A DNA stretch of 29,204 nt from JBKJZO01 sp046715235 (GTDB taxonomy: Bacteria > Actinomycetota > Actinomycetes > BP-191). The stretch lies in contig JBKJZO010000184.1 in NCBI GenBank assembly GCA_046715235.1, forward strand, positions 1 through 29,204, in the 5' to 3' direction. Shown piece after piece: positions 26,230-29,204 of this stretch. The position numbers were made by a program, and so were the translations under genes. Below the pieces are notes generated by a model, which had not been told where the DNA came from, made no database searches, and saw only the letters and a program-made list of their open reading frames with translations. The first letter of the stretch is position 1. Each line of letters starts with the position of its first letter.

Positions 26230-27717
26230 ATGAAGCGCATCAGCCACTACGTCGGCGGCAAGTCGGTCACCGGCGACTCGGGGCGCACCAGTCCCGTCTA
26301 CGACCCGGCCACGGGGTCGGTGCAGGCACAGGTCGATCTCGCGTCGGCCGACGACGTCGACATGGCAGTCGCCGTTGCGGCGGAGGCGTTCCCGGCGTGG
26401 CGGGCGACCGCGCTGTCGCGGCGCGCGGAGATCTTCTTCCGTTTCCGCGAGCTGATCGACGCTCATCGCATCGACATCGCCAAGACGCTGACGTCGGAGC
26501 ACGGCAAGGTGCTCTCCGACGCGATGGGCGAAGTCGCGCGCGGGCTGGAGAACATCGAGTTCGCGTGCGGGATCCCCAACCTGCTCAAGGGCGGTTTCAG
26601 CGAGCAGGCCTCGAGTGGCGTCGATGTCTACTCGATCCGCCAGCCGCTCGGTGTGGTGGCCGGCATCACGCCGTTCAACTTCCCCGCGATGGTCCCGATG
26701 TGGATGTTCGCCAACGCGATCGCGTGCGGCAACACCTTCGTCCTCAAGCCCTCGGAGAAGGACCCGTCGGTCTCGCTTCTGCTCGCCGATCTCCTTGCGC
26801 AGGCGGGCTTGCCGGATGGCGTGTTCAACGTCGTGCACGGCGACAGGGTGGCGGTCGACCGCCTGCTGGAGCACCCCGACGTACAGGCGGTGAGCTTCGT
26901 CGGCTCCACTCCGATCGCGCGCTACGTCTACGAGACCGGCACCGCGCACGGCAAGCGGGTGCAGGCCCTCGGCGGCGCGAAGAACCATATGGTCGTACTG
27001 CCGGACGCCGACATCGAGATGGCCGCCGACGCGGCGGTCAACGCGGCGTACGGCTCGGCGGGGGAGCGGTGCATGGCGATCTCGGTCGTCGTGGCCGTCG
27101 GCGACGTCGCCGACCCGCGGGTGGCCGCGGGCAACGAGCGGCTGGCGGGTCTCAAGATCGGTCCTGGCACCGACCCCGAGTCGCAGATGGGCCCGCTCAT
27201 CACGGGCGAGCACCGCGACCGCGTCGCGTCCTACATCGACGCTGGTCGTGAATCCGGGGCGACCGTCGTCGCCGACGGCCGCGAGCACTCGATCGGGGGC
27301 GAGGGGTTCTTCCTCGGCGTCTCGCTGCTCGACAACGTGACCCCGGAGATGAGCGTCTACACCGACGAGATCTTCGGGCCGGTGCTCTCGGTGGTGCGGG
27401 TGCCGACGTACGACGAGGCCGTGCGGCTCGTCAACGACAACCCCTACGGCAACGGGACCGCGATCTTCACGCGGGACGGCGGCGCGGCGCGGCAGTTCCA
27501 GTTCGAGGTGCAATGCGGCATGGTCGGCATCAACGTGCCGATCCCGGTGCCGGTCGCCTACTACTCGTTCGGCGGGTGGAAGAGTTCGCTGTTCGGCGAC
27601 AACCACATGTACGGCCCGGACGGGATCCAGTTCTACACGCGCACCAAGGTCGTGACGTCGCGCTGGCCTGACCCGGCGACGAGCTCGATCGACCTGGGCT
27701 TCCCGCAGAACCGGTAG
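26230..27717 (+). CDS. mmsA: CoA-acylating methylmalonate-semialdehyde dehydrogenase
   Basis: The 495-residue aldehyde dehydrogenase has the family-specific GVVAGITPFNFPAMVPMWMF segment, KPSEKDPS, FVGSTPIARYVYETG and the catalytic Cys281 (GERCMAI). It should oxidise malonate semialdehyde or methylmalonate semialdehyde with NAD and CoA, giving acetyl-CoA or propionyl-CoA and CO2. In this operon it would finish the route from beta-alanine or beta-aminoisobutyrate. It lies 10 bases after the dihydropyrimidinase gene and 18 before the luciferase-like gene. The valine/inositol pathway is another known setting, but no such genes are seen. Confidence 0.95.
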   Translation: MKRISHYVGGKSVTGDSGRTSPVYDPATGSVQAQVDLASADDVDMAVAVAAEAFPAWRATALSRRAEIFFRFRELIDAHRIDIAKTLTSEHGKVLSDAMGEVARGLENIEFACGIPNLLKGGFSEQASSGVDVYSIRQPLGVVAGITPFNFPAMVPMWMFANAIACGNTFVLKPSEKDPSVSLLLADLLAQAGLPDGVFNVVHGDRVAVDRLLEHPDVQAVSFVGSTPIARYVYETGTAHGKRVQALGGAKNHMVVLPDADIEMAADAAVNAAYGSAGERCMAISVVVAVGDVADPRVAAGNERLAGLKIGPGTDPESQMGPLITGEHRDRVASYIDAGRESGATVVADGREHSIGGEGFFLGVSLLDNVTPEMSVYTDEIFGPVLSVVRVPTYDEAVRLVNDNPYGNGTAIFTRDGGAARQFQFEVQCGMVGINVPIPVPVAYYSFGGWKSSLFGDNHMYGPDGIQFYTRTKVVTSRWPDPATSSIDLGFPQNR

Positions 27718-27735
27718 CGAGTAAGGGGAGCGACG

Positions 27736-28671
27736 ATGGACTTCGGACTGGTGCTGCAGACAGACCCGCCCGCATGGCGGCAGGTCGAGCTCGCGCGGCG
27801 CGCCGAGCACCTCGGCTTCAGCAACGTGTGGACGTTCGACTCGCACGTGCTGTGGCAAGAGCCGTACGTCATCTACTCGCAGATCCTCGCGGCGACGCAT
27901 CGGGTGACGGTCGGGCCGATGGTGACCAACCCGGCGACGCGGGATCTCACGGTCACTGCGTCGCTGTTCGCGACCCTCAACGACATGTTCGGCAACCGCA
28001 CTGTCTGCGGCATAGGCCGCGGCGACTCGGCGCTGCGGTACATCGGCGGCAAGCCGACGACGCTGGCGACGCTGCGCGAGGGGATCCACGTGATCCGGGA
28101 GCTGGCCAACGGCCGCTCGATCACGCGCCCCGACGGTTCCGATCTGGCGTTCCCCTGGGGCGCGGGCTCGAAGCTCGAGGTGTGGATGGCGGCGTACGGG
28201 CCGAAGGCGCTCGCGCTGTGCGGTGAAGTCGCCGACGGGTTCATCCTGCAGCTCGCCGATCCGGACATCGCCGCGTGGACCATCAAGAGCGTGCGTGAGG
28301 CGGCAGAGGGGGCCGGGCGCGATCCCGACTCCATCACCGTGTGTGTCGCGGCGCCGGCGTACATCGGTGACGACCTCGCGCACCAGCGCGACCAGTGCCG
28401 CTGGTTCGGCGGCATGGTCGGCAACCACGTCGCCGACATCGTCGAGCGGTACGGCGACAGTGGCGGCGGCGTCGTACCGGCCGCTCTGACCGACTACATC
28501 AAGGGCCGCAAGGGCTACGACTACAGCGAGCACGGGCGGGCGGGCAACACGCACACCGACTTCGTGCCTGACGACATCGTCGACCGTTTCTGCGTGCTCG
28601 GCCCGGTCGAGCGGCACGTCGAGAAGCTGCGCGAACTCGCGTCTCTGGGCGTGCACCAGTTCGCGCTCTAA
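27736..28671 (+). CDS. Luciferase-like F420-dependent oxidoreductase, truncated by an in-frame stop
   Basis: This luciferase-like monooxygenase-fold protein (311 residues to the first stop) has DFGLVLQTDPP at the start, the VWTFDSHVLW strand and a GIGRGDSALRYIGGKP loop. It resembles a subgroup (TIGR03842) that, as I recall, occurs in F420-making actinomycetes near dihydropyrimidinase genes. It may use F420 to reduce or oxidise a pyrimidine or related compound. The TAA at 28669-28671 replaces what is normally a tyrosine-like position, and the same frame continues to a TAG at 28752 with a family-like C-terminus. The full-length protein would have 338 residues. It is the last gene of the operon; activity of the short form is uncertain. 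Confidence 0.85.
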   Translation: MDFGLVLQTDPPAWRQVELARRAEHLGFSNVWTFDSHVLWQEPYVIYSQILAATHRVTVGPMVTNPATRDLTVTASLFATLNDMFGNRTVCGIGRGDSALRYIGGKPTTLATLREGIHVIRELANGRSITRPDGSDLAFPWGAGSKLEVWMAAYGPKALALCGEVADGFILQLADPDIAAWTIKSVREAAEGAGRDPDSITVCVAAPAYIGDDLAHQRDQCRWFGGMVGNHVADIVERYGDSGGGVVPAALTDYIKGRKGYDYSEHGRAGNTHTDFVPDDIVDRFCVLGPVERHVEKLRELASLGVHQFAL

Positions 28672-28752
28672 ATGATGCACGACCAGCGCGACGCGACCCT
28701 GACGGCGTACGGCGACCAAGTGATCCCCGCCATGCGCAAAGCCGCCGGCTAG
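28672..28752 (+). pseudogene. In-frame C-terminal remnant of the F420 oxidoreductase
   Basis: Directly after the TAA, 26 codons in the same frame encode MHDQRDATLTAYGDQVIPAM and a short tail, ending in TAG at 28750-28752. This matches the usual end of this subgroup (a short acidic turn, then TLxAYGxxVIPA). A single C-to-A change (TAC to TAA) would explain the break. The TAG shares the CTAG at 28749-28752 with the stop of the convergent MoaD-like gene. Confidence 0.7.
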
Positions 28753-29066
28753 CCGCCGGATATTGATGGCAGGACGTCGATGACCGCGCCGTCGCGTACG
28801 GCGGTCGCCAGCCCATCGCGGTCACGCATGTTGTCGCCGTCGACGAAGACGTTCACGTGCCGGCGTAGCGCGCCGGTCTCGTCACACAACCGACGTCCGA
28901 GCACGGGGTACGCCGACCGCAGCTGAGTGAGCACGTCGCCCACCGTCGCCCCGCCGGCCGAGTCGTTGCCCGAGAGCGCGACCTCCACCGAGCTCGCCCC
29001 TCCCGCGACTTCCCGCAACACCCCCGGCAGCACGACCCGAACTGTCACAGGCCCGCCGGCGCTCAT
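28749..29066 (-). CDS. MoaD/ThiS-like ubiquitin-fold small modifier or sulfur carrier
   Basis: This 105-residue protein has the beta-grasp pattern (VRVVLPGVLREVAGG, TVGDVLTQLRSAYP, HVNVFVDGD) and ends in a C-terminal Gly-Gly (SISGG), needed for adenylation and thiocarboxylate or conjugate formation. The start at 29066 is chosen because it overlaps the stop of the upstream gene by one base (TGATG). The frame extends further but without coding character. No E1-like (MoeB/ThiF) gene is in view. The pairing with a sialidase-like gene recurs in actinomycetes as far as I recall; its biological role is not known to me. Confidence 0.88.
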   Translation of the reverse strand: MSAGGPVTVRVVLPGVLREVAGGASSVEVALSGNDSAGGATVGDVLTQLRSAYPVLGRRLCDETGALRRHVNVFVDGDNMRDRDGLATAVRDGAVIDVLPSISGG

Positions 29067-29204
29067 CACACGGCGGCCGCGCGTACCGACAACACGTCCG
29101 GCAGATGGTCGGCGACCAGCGTGAACGTCGATCCTTCGTCGGCGCTGGCGTAGACACACCCGTCGCGCGTGCCGACGTAGACACCGGCCGGCTCGAGCGC
29201 GTCG
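29066..29204 (-). CDS. Sialidase-like BNR/propeller protein, only the C-terminus in the window
   Basis: The last 45 codons of a - strand gene are visible. They encode a GVYVGTRDGCVYASADEG turn and a FTLVADHLPDVLSV strand, the Asp-box-like end of a beta-propeller (exo-alpha-sialidase or BNR-like family). Real sialidase activity is often not present in such proteins. The stop overlaps the MoaD-like start by one base, so the two are probably translationally coupled. Confidence 0.75.
   Translation of the reverse strand, partial: DALEPAGVYVGTRDGCVYASADEGSTFTLVADHLPDVLSVRAAAV

Noticed and set aside
25906..28719. A 937-codon open frame on the - strand opposite hydA, mmsA and the F420 gene
   Set aside because: It is the antisense shadow of three well-supported genes. 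Its product is Arg/His/Val-rich with no domain, as expected from GC-rich third positions.

Overview
The window is GC-rich throughout, with compact, mostly co-oriented genes, GTG and TTG starts, a Ser/Thr kinase plus FHA signalling pair and a probable F420-dependent luciferase-like oxidoreductase. This points to an F420-making actinomycete (Actinomycetota). I cannot name the genus. No rRNA, tRNA, insertion sequence, prophage or CRISPR array was seen.

Left part (1-14033, + strand): a surface and signalling locus. It holds the 3' part of a membrane Ser/Thr kinase with an FN3-like outer domain, an FHA protein, a 2325-residue membrane-anchored chain of propeller-like, cadherin/Ig-like and FN3-like domains ending in five ~90-residue two-Cys repeats, a MoxR AAA+ ATPase, a DUF58 protein and a membrane transglutaminase-fold protein. 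The last four run as one operon (8 to 43 bases, then 4 bases, then a 4-base overlap). The transglutaminase-fold protein appears to have lost all three catalytic residues. A kinase-controlled, MoxR-assisted cell-envelope assembly is a reasonable inference.

Middle part (14034-21656): metabolic and housekeeping genes. These are two VOC-fold proteins, an MFS transporter with a puzzling start, a Gfo/Idh/MocA oxidoreductase, a DUF4279 protein, a small ABM-like protein, a PAS-GGDEF diguanylate cyclase and a large secreted HExxH metallopeptidase.

Gap 21657-22220: no convincing gene, but rich in structure. There is a 16-bp perfect terminator-like stem, two hairpins that would carry GCAA tetraloops if transcribed on the - strand, and five evenly spaced DnaA-box-like 9-mers in one orientation.

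Right part (22221-28752): a reductive pyrimidine catabolism cluster. A class III aminotransferase is divergent from an operon of beta-ureidopropionase, dihydropyrimidinase, (methyl)malonate-semialdehyde dehydrogenase and a luciferase-like F420 enzyme. Together they would take dihydrouracil to acetyl-CoA. The usual dihydropyrimidine dehydrogenase is absent from the window, so the F420 enzyme is a candidate for the first reduction. That enzyme carries an in-frame TAA followed by 26 codons that look like its normal C-terminus.

The right edge holds a MoaD/ThiS-like ubiquitin-fold protein, overlapped by the 3' end of a sialidase-like (BNR-repeat) gene on the - strand.
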